From: JBBSQE01 sp038258095
GTDB taxonomy: Bacteria > Actinomycetota > Thermoleophilia > Solirubrobacterales > 70-9
Length of the DNA stretch: 54,733 bases
Direction of reading: 5' to 3'
Assembly (NCBI GenBank): GCA_038258095.1
Contig: JBBSQE010000001.1
Coordinates: forward strand, 1-54,733
Below, one piece after another: positions 1 to 7,814 of this stretch. The first letter of the stretch is position 1. Every line of letters starts with the position of its first letter. The notes under the pieces were generated by a model. It had not been told where the DNA came from. It made no database searches and saw only the letters and a program-made list of their open reading frames with translations. Position numbers and translations under genes: made by a program.

Positions 1-152
1 ATCGTCGCCGACTTGCCCTGCTCGGAGATCGACATTGCGAGCTTCGAGGGGGTCGGGTTGCTGTCGCTGCCCCCGCACCCTGCGGCAAACGCCGTTGCGA
101 CGAGCAGAAAACCCACGCCCAAACCCCACCTCGAGATCCTGAATACCCACAT
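1..152 (-). CDS. Lipoprotein, N-terminal part only
   Basis: Only the first 50 codons lie in the window, because the gene runs off the left edge. They encode a classic lipoprotein export signal: Arg5 and Arg8, a hydrophobic stretch (about 11-22), then a lipobox ending Ala-Ala-Gly-Cys with Cys26 as the lipidated residue, followed by a Gly/Ser/Asp linker. The ATG at 152 is chosen because AGAGGAG sits 7 bases upstream. An in-frame ATG at 170 is possible but poorly spaced from any ribosome site. The mature protein would be anchored outside the membrane. What remains after the linker is too short to name a family; a solute-binding protein is one option. Confidence 0.7.
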   Translation of the reverse strand, partial: MWVFRISRWGLGVGFLLVATAFAAGCGGSDSNPTPSKLAMSISEQGKSAT

Positions 153-217
153 GGAAAGGCTCCTCTTCATTCGGTGATTGACTGCCTCCCTCGGTGACAC
201 TCGAAACGGGTGTGATC

Positions 218-1600
218 CTATCCGCTCTGGCGCACCAGCGCCTCCTCGATGCGCCGGATCGTCCTCTCCCTGCCGAGCGCAGCGAGGGATTCGAAGATTC
301 CGGGTGAGATGGTGGATCCGGTGATCGCAACTCGAATCGGTTGGTAGAGCTTGCCGGGCTTGACCGAGTGGCGTTCGAGCACCGGGGCCAGAGCCTCCTC
401 GATCGCCTGCGGGTCGAAGCTCGGGGCATCGGCAAGCACCGCTCCGGCGTCCTCGAGCAGGGGGAGCGTCTCCGAGCGCATCACCTTGCGCCATGCCTTC
501 TCGTCTGGAACCGGGTCCTCGAAGAGGAAGCGGATCAACGGCCAGACCTCGGCGAGCGTCTGGGCCTTCTCCTGGGCGATCGAGCAGGCGGCCCGCAGAT
601 CCTCGTCCGGCTCTCGCCCGACGAACCGAGCGACCGCCTCCGTGTAGGCGTCCAGCGGCATCTCGCGCATGAAGCGCCCGTTCAGCCAGCGCAGCTTCTT
701 CTCGTCGAAGATCGCGGACGCGCGGCCGACGTCCTTGACCTCGAAACGCCGCACCAGCTCCTCGGTCGACATAATCGTCGTGTCGTCGGTGGTGCCCCAG
801 CCGAGCAATGCGAGGTAGTTGCGCACAGCAGCGGGCAGGTACCCGGAGTCCCGCAGCTCGCCGACCGACGCCGCGCCGTGGCGCTTGGAGAGCTTCTTGC
901 CGTCCGGGCCGTGGAGCAACGGCAGATGGGCGTAGCGCGGCGGCTCGTGGCCGAGCGCCCCGAGGACCAGAAGCTGCTTGGGGGTATTCGAGAGGTGGTC
1001 GTCGCCCCTGATCACCTCGGTGACACCGGATCGGGCGTCATCGACGGCCACCGCGAAGTTGTAGAGGACGGAGCCATCGCCCCGGGCGATCACGAAGTCG
1101 TCAAAGCTCCGGTTGGGGAAACGCACCGGGCCGCGGACGACATCGTCGACGACCGTGTCCCCGTCGTCCGGCACGCGGAGGCGGACCGCAGCGTCGGCGG
1201 CGTCACCGTTCGGGGCGCCGCGGTAGCCACGTTCCGAGCCGTGGGCGGCCTTCCAGGCGCGGACGTCGTCGGCGGTCGCCGGGTCGCGGTAGGCGGCGCC
1301 GGATTCGAGCAGGCGCTCGAGAGCCTCCGCATGGGACTCGGCATCGGCGTGCTGGAACAGAGGGCCGTCGTCCCAGTCGAGCTCGAGCCAGCGCAGCGAA
1401 TCGAGGATCTGCTCCACGTGCTCCGGAGTTGATCGCTCACGGTCGGTGTCCTCGATTCGCAGGATCAGCTCGCCGCCATCATGGCGTGCCGCGAGCCAGT
1501 TGTAGAGAGCCGTGCGGGCTCCGCCGATGTGCAGGGCGCCCGTTGGCGAGGGCGCGAATCTGTAGCGGGAGGAGCCGGTCACCCCCGGATGTTCGCTCAT
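218..1600 (-). CDS. gltX: Glutamyl-tRNA synthetase
   Basis: Cytoplasmic class I aminoacyl-tRNA synthetase that charges tRNA-Glu, and in many bacteria lacking GlnRS also tRNA-Gln. The 460-residue product has the HIGH-type signature FAPSPTGALHIGG at 15-27 and the KMSKS-type loop KLSKR at 236-240, in the usual order for the catalytic Rossmann fold, with the helical anticodon-binding region behind. Length fits the family. The frame is open to 1900, but conserved sequence begins only at the ATG at 1600 and the upstream residues are low-complexity, so the shorter start is preferred. It lies upstream of, and in the same direction as, the lipoprotein gene at the left edge. Confidence 0.96.
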   Translation of the reverse strand: MSEHPGVTGSSRYRFAPSPTGALHIGGARTALYNWLAARHDGGELILRIEDTDRERSTPEHVEQILDSLRWLELDWDDGPLFQHADAESHAEALERLLESGAAYRDPATADDVRAWKAAHGSERGYRGAPNGDAADAAVRLRVPDDGDTVVDDVVRGPVRFPNRSFDDFVIARGDGSVLYNFAVAVDDARSGVTEVIRGDDHLSNTPKQLLVLGALGHEPPRYAHLPLLHGPDGKKLSKRHGAASVGELRDSGYLPAAVRNYLALLGWGTTDDTTIMSTEELVRRFEVKDVGRASAIFDEKKLRWLNGRFMREMPLDAYTEAVARFVGREPDEDLRAACSIAQEKAQTLAEVWPLIRFLFEDPVPDEKAWRKVMRSETLPLLEDAGAVLADAPSFDPQAIEEALAPVLERHSVKPGKLYQPIRVAITGSTISPGIFESLAALGRERTIRRIEEALVRQSG

Positions 1601-1747
1601 GCGTTCCGATTTCGCCGCCCCGCCCGATCGACCCCGCTTGACTAGAGTCGCGCGGCGATCCGCGCATCGGGGCCAACTCCCGGAGGAGACGCAGGCGATC
1701 AGCAGATCAGAGAGTCGGCGCGTACCTGCGCGATCCTGACTGTAACC

Positions 1748-2053
1748 TTGGCGCTGTGCCCCGGCCTCGGCGCCTGTGGGCGCTCGGTCAGCGCCGAGGA
1801 CCAGATCACCGGTCTGATCACCAACGCCGTGGACAATACGCGCGAGGCGCCCTGCACCCGGTCCTTCACACTGAACTTCGCCGAGAAGGCCCCGCAGCAA
1901 AAGGAGAAGGGCACCTTCAGCCTGGTCCGCGAGTCCGGCGAGTGGAAGATCAACGCGACCGGCACCGTCGGCTGGGCCGCAGAGACGGTGTGCAGGGCGA
2001 TCGCGCGAGGCGCAGCGGTCGCGCGACGCGGCTCACGTCCGCCACCTGCTTAG
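1748..2053 (+). CDS. Small lipoprotein-like protein with no canonical start codon
   Basis: The frame has strong G/C at third positions and reads as a mature domain with a pair of Cys, Lys/Glu-rich strands and a Trp-Lys-Ile-Asn end (SGEWKINATGT), resembling small NTF2-like or DUF4878-type secreted domains; that family guess is weak. The open frame extends upstream to 1646 and reads ARTCAILTVTLALCPGLGAC just before and across the TTG at 1748. That is a full lipoprotein signal with lipobox LGAC. No ATG, GTG or TTG lies in frame between the stop at 1643-1645 and 1748, although GGAGGAG is present at 1682-1688. The true 5' end is therefore uncertain: rare start, base error or decay. The TTG start given here cuts the signal peptide short. 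Confidence 0.5.
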   Translation: MALCPGLGACGRSVSAEDQITGLITNAVDNTREAPCTRSFTLNFAEKAPQQKEKGTFSLVRESGEWKINATGTVGWAAETVCRAIARGAAVARRGSRPPPA

Positions 2054-2063
2054 GTGAGGGGCC

Positions 2064-2939
2064 ATGCTCATCGGCGCCCACGTTTCGGCCAGCGGCGGCC
2101 TCCCGACGGCGATCGAGCGGGGCGAGAAGCTCGGCTGTGACTCGATCCAGATCTTCCACCAGAGCCCGCGCATGTGGCGGCCGACGAACTACGGACCCGA
2201 TGACTTCGAGGCATTCCGGGCAGCGATGGAGAAATCGCGTGTCGAGGCTGTGATCATCCACGCGGTCTACCTGATCAACTGCGCCACCAAAGAAGCTGAT
2301 CTGCGCGAGAAGTCACTCAACTCGCTCGTCCACGCACTGAGGATCGGTGACGGGATCGGCGCCCGCGGAGTGGTGCTCCACCCCGGCGCCCAGAAGGGTG
2401 AGCCCCACGGGCCGTCGATGAAGCGCGCCGCCGAGGTGATCGCCGAAGCGCTCGAGGAGACCGAGGACTGCCCGCTCCTCCTCGAGCAGACCGCCGGCCA
2501 CAAGGGCCTGCTCGGACGGGACTTCGACGAGACGGCGGAGCTGATCGAGCTCGCGGGCGGTGGGCCCCGGCTCGGCCTATGCCTCGACTCCTGCCACATG
2601 TTCGTCCAGGGCATGGACGTGACCGACGCCGACAGGCTCGCGGCCGTCCTCGACCAGGCCGACGCGACGGTCGGCCTGGACCGCCTCGGCGCGGTTCATG
2701 TCAACGATGCGGCGGTCCCATTCGACTCCCACCGCGACCGCCACGCGAGCCTCGGTAAGGGCGAGATGGGCCGCTACGGGCTCGCGCCGTTCCTCTCCGA
2801 GCCGCGGTTCGAGGGCCTCCCCGCCACCCTGGAGACGCCCGGACCGGAGAAGAAGGGAGCCGACCGCAGGGAGGTGGCGTTGGCGAAACGCTGGCGCAGG
2901 CGAGGACTCGAGGAGCGCGGGGTCCCCGGTGGGCCCTAG
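2064..2939 (+). CDS. nfo: Deoxyribonuclease IV (AP endonuclease, endonuclease IV)
   Basis: DNA base-excision repair enzyme that cuts 5' of abasic sites using three metal ions, in the TIM-barrel AP endonuclease family 2. The 291-residue product has the expected ligand set by position: His66, His106, Glu141, Asp175, His178, His212, Asp225, His227 and Glu257, including the CLDSCHMF and HVNDA segments. Length matches the bacterial family. A GGTGAGGGG stretch precedes the ATG closely. It starts 10 bases after the lipoprotein-like frame and ends convergently with the acyl-CoA dehydrogenase, the two stop codons sharing one CTAG tetramer. Confidence 0.95.
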   Translation: MLIGAHVSASGGLPTAIERGEKLGCDSIQIFHQSPRMWRPTNYGPDDFEAFRAAMEKSRVEAVIIHAVYLINCATKEADLREKSLNSLVHALRIGDGIGARGVVLHPGAQKGEPHGPSMKRAAEVIAEALEETEDCPLLLEQTAGHKGLLGRDFDETAELIELAGGGPRLGLCLDSCHMFVQGMDVTDADRLAAVLDQADATVGLDRLGAVHVNDAAVPFDSHRDRHASLGKGEMGRYGLAPFLSEPRFEGLPATLETPGPEKKGADRREVALAKRWRRRGLEERGVPGGP

Positions 2940-4222
2940 CGGATGTGGTGCCCGGAGATCGCCCTCGAGATGACGAGGCGCTGAATCTCAGAGGTGCCCT
3001 CGAAGATCGTGTAGATCTTCGCGTCGCGGGCCATCCGCTCGACCGGAAACTCGCGGGTGTAGCCGTTTCCGCCGAGGATCTGGATGGCGCGCTCGGTCAC
3101 CCAGACGGCGACCTCGCCGGCCTTCAGCTTCGACATCGAGCCCTCGGCGTTTTCGAACGGCATCTGGTTGCGGCCCATCCAGGCTGCGCGCCACACCAGC
3201 AGACGGGCGGCGTCGATCTCCATCTTCATGTCGGCGAGCGTGAAGGCGATGGCCTGGTTCTCGACGATCGGCTTGCCGAATTGCTCGCGCTCCTTGGCGT
3301 AATTCAGCGAGTACTCGTAGGCGGCCCTGGCGATTCCGAGCGCCTGGGCGCCTACCGTCGGGCGGCTCGCCTCGAAGGTCGCCATCGCTGCCTGGCCCTT
3401 TGACTTCTTGCCCTCACGCACACGGGCGAGGCGCTCGTCGAGCCTCTCCTTGCCGCCGAGCAGACAGGACCCGGGGATGCGGCAATCGTCGAGGTGCACG
3501 TCGGCGGTGTGCGAAGCGCGGATGCCGTGCTTCTTCACCTTGGCCCCCTGCTCGCAGCCTTTGGTGCCGGGCGGGATGACGAAGGCGGCGTGGCCGCGAG
3601 ACTTGAGCTCACGGTCGACGGTGGCGATCACGACATGGACATCGGCGATGCCGCCGTTCGTCGCCCAGGCCTTTTGGCCGTTCAGGACCCACTCGTCGTT
3701 CGCCTCGTCGTACTTCGCCGAGGTGCGGACGGCGGAGACGTCGGAGCCGGCGTCGGGCTCAGAGGAGCAGAAGGCAGCGACCTTGGGCTCCTCGACCGAG
3801 CCGTAGCACTGCGGGACCCACTCCCCCATCTGCTCCGGGGTTCCCTGCCCGAAGATCGCCGCGACGGCGAGGGTCGTGCCCATGATCGACATGCCGATGC
3901 CGGCGTCTCCCCAGAAGAGCTCCTCGTTGACGAGGGGCAGAGTGATGCCGGTCGGGTCGGCGAAGAACTGGGCGATGCCCTCGTAGCCGTAGAGACCGAT
4001 CTTGGCCGCCTCCTGGACGATCGGCCAGGGGAACTCCTCACGCTCGTCCCACTCGGAGGCCGCCGGGCGAGCAACGCCCTCAGCGAAACCGTGGACCCAT
4101 TCCTGGATGTCCTTCTGGTCCTGGTTCAGCTCGAGGGTGAACTTGGGCCCCTCGGACTCCCCGGCGCCGTTTGAGATGTCCTCTACGAGGCTTTCAGCGA
4201 GATCGGTTTCGGTAGCGCTCAT
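2936..4222 (-). CDS. Acyl-CoA dehydrogenase
   Basis: FAD-dependent alpha,beta-dehydrogenation of an acyl-CoA thioester in fatty- or branched-acid breakdown. The 428-residue product has the full three-domain layout: an N-terminal helical domain, a middle beta domain with the FCSSEPDAGSD flavin/substrate segment (around 150-160), and a C-terminal helical domain ending in KIYTIFEGTSEIQ, where the Glu near 408 is the usual catalytic base. The first 25 residues are an acidic, probably flexible extension. Substrate chain length cannot be read from the sequence. It is transcribed divergently from the zinc-ribbon and methyltransferase genes and converges on nfo. Confidence 0.92.
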   Translation of the reverse strand: MSATETDLAESLVEDISNGAGESEGPKFTLELNQDQKDIQEWVHGFAEGVARPAASEWDEREEFPWPIVQEAAKIGLYGYEGIAQFFADPTGITLPLVNEELFWGDAGIGMSIMGTTLAVAAIFGQGTPEQMGEWVPQCYGSVEEPKVAAFCSSEPDAGSDVSAVRTSAKYDEANDEWVLNGQKAWATNGGIADVHVVIATVDRELKSRGHAAFVIPPGTKGCEQGAKVKKHGIRASHTADVHLDDCRIPGSCLLGGKERLDERLARVREGKKSKGQAAMATFEASRPTVGAQALGIARAAYEYSLNYAKEREQFGKPIVENQAIAFTLADMKMEIDAARLLVWRAAWMGRNQMPFENAEGSMSKLKAGEVAVWVTERAIQILGGNGYTREFPVERMARDAKIYTIFEGTSEIQRLVISRAISGHHIR

Positions 4223-4325
4223 GTCTGAGGAACTTTACACGGTTCGATGTCGTGGTCAGCACAACTCGCGTCCAGAGGCGTCCGTGCAGTCGTAAAGGAA
4301 AGCGAAGTGGCGCCGATGGTTGAGC

Positions 4326-4520
4326 ATGCAGACATTGCGATGCCTAGAGTGCGGACCGCTGCTCTTCGTCGGCAGGTCGACCTGTCCGGCCTGTGGCGGC
4401 GCGAACGTTGCTCCAGTTGAGGAGTCGCCGATTCGGACATCCAGGGTCGACGACATCCGGGCGCAGCCGAGCGCCCTTGGCCCGGCCGGCCCGGAGCAGC
4501 GCCTGCACCCCATGCCCTGA
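4326..4520 (+). CDS. Small zinc-ribbon protein
   Basis: A 64-residue frame with two CxxC knuckles, Cys6/Cys9 and Cys20/Cys23, ten residues apart. This is the spacing of a rubredoxin-like or DUF35-type zinc ribbon. The second half (after about residue 36) is polar and low in complexity. It ends 6 bases before the methyltransferase gene on the same strand, so the two may be co-transcribed. No clear ribosome site precedes the ATG, and an in-frame TTG at 4320 is an alternative start. The function is unknown. The cysteine pattern and coding-like composition are the only support. Confidence 0.5.
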   Translation: MQTLRCLECGPLLFVGRSTCPACGGANVAPVEESPIRTSRVDDIRAQPSALGPAGPEQRLHPMP

Positions 4521-4526
4521 GGCCCC

Positions 4527-5459
4527 ATGTACTTTGGTAGTCCTCAAGGTATGGCCGACCGCTCAGACCCGAGCATCTCTGACTCCCAGGGTAGTTCGGT
4601 TTTCGCGACATCGGAGCGGGCGGTGACCTTTGGTGCCCCCGGAGTGGCCTGGCCTCGCCGGCGCGACCGTGTTCTCGCCCGACTCTTCCATCGGCTGTCA
4701 TTGCGCAGCCCCGAGCAGGAGCGAAATGAGCATGCGTACTTCGAGTGGCGCTCCGGAGCAACGGACAGCTTCTTCCGGCGCCTGCCGAGCTGGCTGGATG
4801 TTGAGGGAAAGAGCGTGTTGGACGTCGGATGCGGCCACGGGAATCTGTGCTTCGACGTTGCGCGTCGCGGGGCCGACACGGTCCTCGGCATCGATATCCA
4901 ACCGATGGATCTCGCTCTGACGAACCTCGAAGCCCAGGATCCAGCAGCGGCAGAGAAGTGCAGTTTTCGCCAAACCTCTGATCTCGGGGATCTGGATGGT
5001 TCGCAGTTCGAGATGATCTTCTCCCAAGAGGCGTTCGAGCACTACGCGGAGCCCGAGGCCTTCATGGAGAGGCTCGCCGGCCTGCTCGCGCCTGGCGGTC
5101 TGTTCGTCGTGGGCTTCGGCCCGCTGTGGAAAGCGCCGACCGGCGCTCACATCGGCGGCGTGACCAGGCTGCCCTGGGCGCACCTGATATTCCCCGAGCA
5201 CATCGTCCTGGCCGAGCGTCGACGGTTTCGCCCGGGCGAGCAAGCCGTGCACTACGAGGACTTCCTCGGCGGGCTCAATCGCATGACCCTGGCTCGCTTC
5301 GAGCACATCATGGCCGGCACGCGCCTGCGCTGTGAGTATTTCGAGAGCAACCGAGGTGACCACCCCGTGATGCCGCTCTTCAGGGCGCTCGCTCGAATTC
5401 CGCTCCTCCGGGAGTACTGCACCTTCAACGTCTATTCAGTCTGGCGAGCCCCCTCCTAG
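4527..5459 (+). CDS. Class I SAM-dependent methyltransferase
   Basis: A 310-residue protein with a Rossmann-type methyltransferase core: motif I VLDVGCGHG at 97-105, an acidic end of strand 2 (GIDIQ, about 120-124), and a post-motif PGGLFVV strand near 186-192. The N-terminal 60 residues are Ser- and Arg-rich. The C-terminal part is rich in aromatic residues and could form the acceptor lid. The substrate is unknown; similar proteins occur among sugar- and lipid-modifying methyltransferases. An internal ATG at codon 9 is also a possible start. The gene ends on the same CTAG tetramer as the convergent deacetylase-like gene. Confidence 0.8.
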   Translation: MYFGSPQGMADRSDPSISDSQGSSVFATSERAVTFGAPGVAWPRRRDRVLARLFHRLSLRSPEQERNEHAYFEWRSGATDSFFRRLPSWLDVEGKSVLDVGCGHGNLCFDVARRGADTVLGIDIQPMDLALTNLEAQDPAAAEKCSFRQTSDLGDLDGSQFEMIFSQEAFEHYAEPEAFMERLAGLLAPGGLFVVGFGPLWKAPTGAHIGGVTRLPWAHLIFPEHIVLAERRRFRPGEQAVHYEDFLGGLNRMTLARFEHIMAGTRLRCEYFESNRGDHPVMPLFRALARIPLLREYCTFNVYSVWRAPS

Positions 5460-6832
5460 GAACCGGAGGCGGGTCGCAGCCCCCACCCGTCGTACAGGAG
5501 AGCCTTCGAAGCCCCGCTGATTTCGACTGAAGCCCCTCGGACCCGGATCCGCTCATGAGCCTCGAGGAGGTCGACATAGTCGCCGGCTCCCAACCACTTC
5601 ACGCCTTCGATGCCCGGCACTCGATAGATGTCACGTTTTAGAGCAAGGCGCGCCAGCATCACAGGATCCCGAGGCGGCAGAAATCCTTGGGGACGCGGAT
5701 CGAGGGAGCGCCCGTGGAAGACGACGGTGGGCGGTAGGCCGCTCGCCGCGAATCGCGACAGGGGGCGGAAGTCGAAGGCGTGCAGGCCGGAAAGTGCCGG
5801 ATCGAGCGTTTCGCGGACATTTCCTGCTTCAAGCAACGGCCCCGCCATGGGCGGCAGCCACGCCGGAAGACCAAGGTCGGCTGCCGCGCGGAGAGCCCCG
5901 TCGCTATAGCCCCAGGCCGGCGCCACGAATGTCGGAGGCTTCATGCCGAGCACCCGCTCCTGCCAGGGCGCGGCAATCTCGAGCCGGCGTCTTGCCTCCT
6001 CCCGGTCGAGCTGGCTGAACTCGAGGAAATCAACCCGGCCCTCGGCCAGGGCTTCCGGGACGAGATGCAGCAGGCCATGGCAGACGGGTTCGATCGCCCC
6101 GCCTTCGACCCCCGCCCTGAGTCCTGCGACAGCACGGGGCCACACGCGATCCAGGGCGACGCGCTCACCATCCATGAGTGCCTCGGCCGGCACCGCGACA
6201 TTGAGGCACGCGTCGTGTCGAGCAAAGGCCCTCGAGATCGCAGCGGAGAGCCGAGCCTGCGCTCGATCTCCCTTCGCGGTTCCCCGAACTTGCTGCAACG
6301 CCGTGCCGGGCACGTCATCTATGCGGGCAACCCCGACGGGAGGTAGAAGCACGAGTGGCCGCTCCAACACACCCGGCAGAAACTCCATCAGCGATTCGAG
6401 CACCCAGAAGCCCCCGAGCCGACCCCACCAGTCATCCGGGACTGCCCCCAGGAGGAGGATCGACTCCTGACGCACAGCGTGGTTGCCCACTGTCGAGCAT
6501 GACACTCCTGAGTTCCCGTCGAAGACCGTGAACCTGCCGTCCACGCGCCCGCCTCCGGAGAAGTTCGCCGTACCCTCGATCTCACGCTGAACCACGCCTT
6601 CGCCCTGCACCGGGCCGGGTCCGCCACGAAAGATCGCTGCGCCGGCGAGCTTGCCCTCGGCCACGAGGGATCGAAGCTCAGATTCCTCTTCTCGGTCCCC
6701 GAGGCCGACGGCCTGCGGATCCGGCTTTCCCAGCACGGGCCCAAGACGCCATAACCAGCCGAGTGCGGACGCGATCGGCTTTGTCGGGGAGCCCGAAGGG
6801 GCATAGAGACGCCCCTCGGAGATGTCGTTCAT
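5456..6832 (-). CDS. Polysaccharide deacetylase-like protein
   Basis: The 458-residue product carries CE4-like signature elements in order: an Asp pair in VARIDDVPG (Asp172-Asp173), a metal-binding His-x3-His in CHGLLHL (His252, His256), and an aromatic APAWGYSD loop further on. These point to a metal-dependent deacetylase fold, possibly of the DUF2334 kind. The first 160 residues are Gly-rich and unlike the catalytic part, and may be a separate domain. No signal peptide is visible. The ATG at 6832 begins the coding-like sequence; the frame continues upstream through non-coding-looking residues. The activity is inferred from motifs only. It converges on the methyltransferase gene. Confidence 0.6.
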   Translation of the reverse strand: MNDISEGRLYAPSGSPTKPIASALGWLWRLGPVLGKPDPQAVGLGDREEESELRSLVAEGKLAGAAIFRGGPGPVQGEGVVQREIEGTANFSGGGRVDGRFTVFDGNSGVSCSTVGNHAVRQESILLLGAVPDDWWGRLGGFWVLESLMEFLPGVLERPLVLLPPVGVARIDDVPGTALQQVRGTAKGDRAQARLSAAISRAFARHDACLNVAVPAEALMDGERVALDRVWPRAVAGLRAGVEGGAIEPVCHGLLHLVPEALAEGRVDFLEFSQLDREEARRRLEIAAPWQERVLGMKPPTFVAPAWGYSDGALRAAADLGLPAWLPPMAGPLLEAGNVRETLDPALSGLHAFDFRPLSRFAASGLPPTVVFHGRSLDPRPQGFLPPRDPVMLARLALKRDIYRVPGIEGVKWLGAGDYVDLLEAHERIRVRGASVEISGASKALLYDGWGLRPASGS

Positions 6833-6878
6833 GAATTCGCCACACGGGTCGATGCCACGTTCCGGCGAGATACAATGC

Positions 6879-7349
6879 TCACGCCGCGCCGATGCCGGTT
6901 TCGAAGCATTCCAGAAGGTAGGGCCACCCCTGGGCCGATCCCAGGGCGTCCCGATAGCTCGCAGCCGCTTCTCCGTGGCGCTCGAAGTCCATGTGAGTGA
7001 CCGTGACCCGGGTCCCGCCGTCGTCAGGAGCAAAGGTCACTTCCACCTCGGTCGCTTTATCGAGATCGGGAATGGGCTCACGCGATGGGCCGATCTGCCA
7101 GGCGAACCGCAGCCGGCCGGGCGGCTCCCACGAAAGCACCCGCCCCCAATCGCAACGGACTCCCGCGGGCCCGTACTCATGCAGGAGGCCGCCCTCCCCC
7201 GCCCCCAGCTCAAGCCCGACCAGATTCTCGCCGGACCACGTGTACTCGGAGGGCCACCATGCCCCGATCTCGGCGGAGAAGTACCTGAACGCCGCCTCGG
7301 GCTCGGCGGCGACTCGGACGTCGGACTCGATCTCGAGGACGTCGCTCAA
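6879..7349 (-). CDS. SRPBCC / AHSA1-family protein
   Basis: A 156-residue protein of the START-like (SRPBCC) superfamily, closest in pattern to AHSA1-type proteins. It begins with IESDVRVAAEPEAAFRYFS and ends with helix-forming GWPYLLECFE, the usual N-terminal strand-helix and C-terminal helix of the hydrophobic ligand cavity. The ligand is unknown. The start codon is TTG, 3 bases after the stop of the Cys-rich gene (TAG-GCG-TTG), so translation is probably coupled and the two form an operon. Confidence 0.8.
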   Translation of the reverse strand: MSDVLEIESDVRVAAEPEAAFRYFSAEIGAWWPSEYTWSGENLVGLELGAGEGGLLHEYGPAGVRCDWGRVLSWEPPGRLRFAWQIGPSREPIPDLDKATEVEVTFAPDDGGTRVTVTHMDFERHGEAAASYRDALGSAQGWPYLLECFETGIGAA

Positions 7350-7352
7350 CGC

Positions 7353-7751
7353 CTAGAGCAGCGCGTTGCGGATGTCGAAGGCGCGCAGGCCCTCCGGGCC
7401 GTCGTCGGCGCAGTCGAAGAAACGCGGGTTGACGCAGTCATAGGAGGGCCCGGAGCCCTCGTAGGCGCGCTCGACCGCGAAGGGACAATGGGGGAGCGGG
7501 TCGCCGGTCATCTTCACGCCGCCGAAGCCGCCGATCTCGAGCACCGCGTCGAGTTCCACCTCCGCCGCGTAGACCTTCTGCACGCAGCCGACATATTGCT
7601 CGCCGCTCAGCATGTCCACGTAGCTGTAGACGTACCGGCAACGCATCTCGATGCAGCTCCTGGGCTCGACCAGCTTGTCGCAGAAGCTGCGGCACTGCCG
7701 GCACTCGCCGGTGCGCGATGAGGCGTGCTCCTGTGTCTGCCTGGCTGGCAT
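7353..7751 (-). CDS. Cysteine-rich conserved-type hypothetical protein
   Basis: A 132-residue protein with nine cysteines (17, 20, 24, 33, 38, 56, 89, 106, 114). The first five are packed into ECRQCRSFC and the following 14 residues, which suggests zinc or iron-sulfur binding in the N-terminal third. The rest contains aromatic-rich strands (YVYSYVD; FGGVKMTGDPLPHCPF). There is no signal peptide or membrane segment. I do not recognise a family. It lies downstream of dnaE on the same strand, 63 bases away, and its stop nearly abuts the TTG start of the SRPBCC gene. Confidence 0.7.
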   Translation of the reverse strand: MPARQTQEHASSRTGECRQCRSFCDKLVEPRSCIEMRCRYVYSYVDMLSGEQYVGCVQKVYAAEVELDAVLEIGGFGGVKMTGDPLPHCPFAVERAYEGSGPSYDCVNPRFFDCADDGPEGLRAFDIRNALL

Positions 7752-7814
7752 TCAGCGAAAGTCTATGGCGCGAACGGTGTCGGTCAAAGGTGGTTTTAGG
7801 GAGGGACGGGACGC

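Noticed and set aside
341..1432. Long plus-strand open frame opposite gltX
   Set aside because: Mirror frame of a strongly conserved gene with HIGH and KMSKS motifs on the other strand; no family features.
4223..4325. Promoter for the acyl-CoA dehydrogenase gene
   Set aside because: A TGTAAA-like element exists, but the best -35 candidate is 19 bases away with a poor match.
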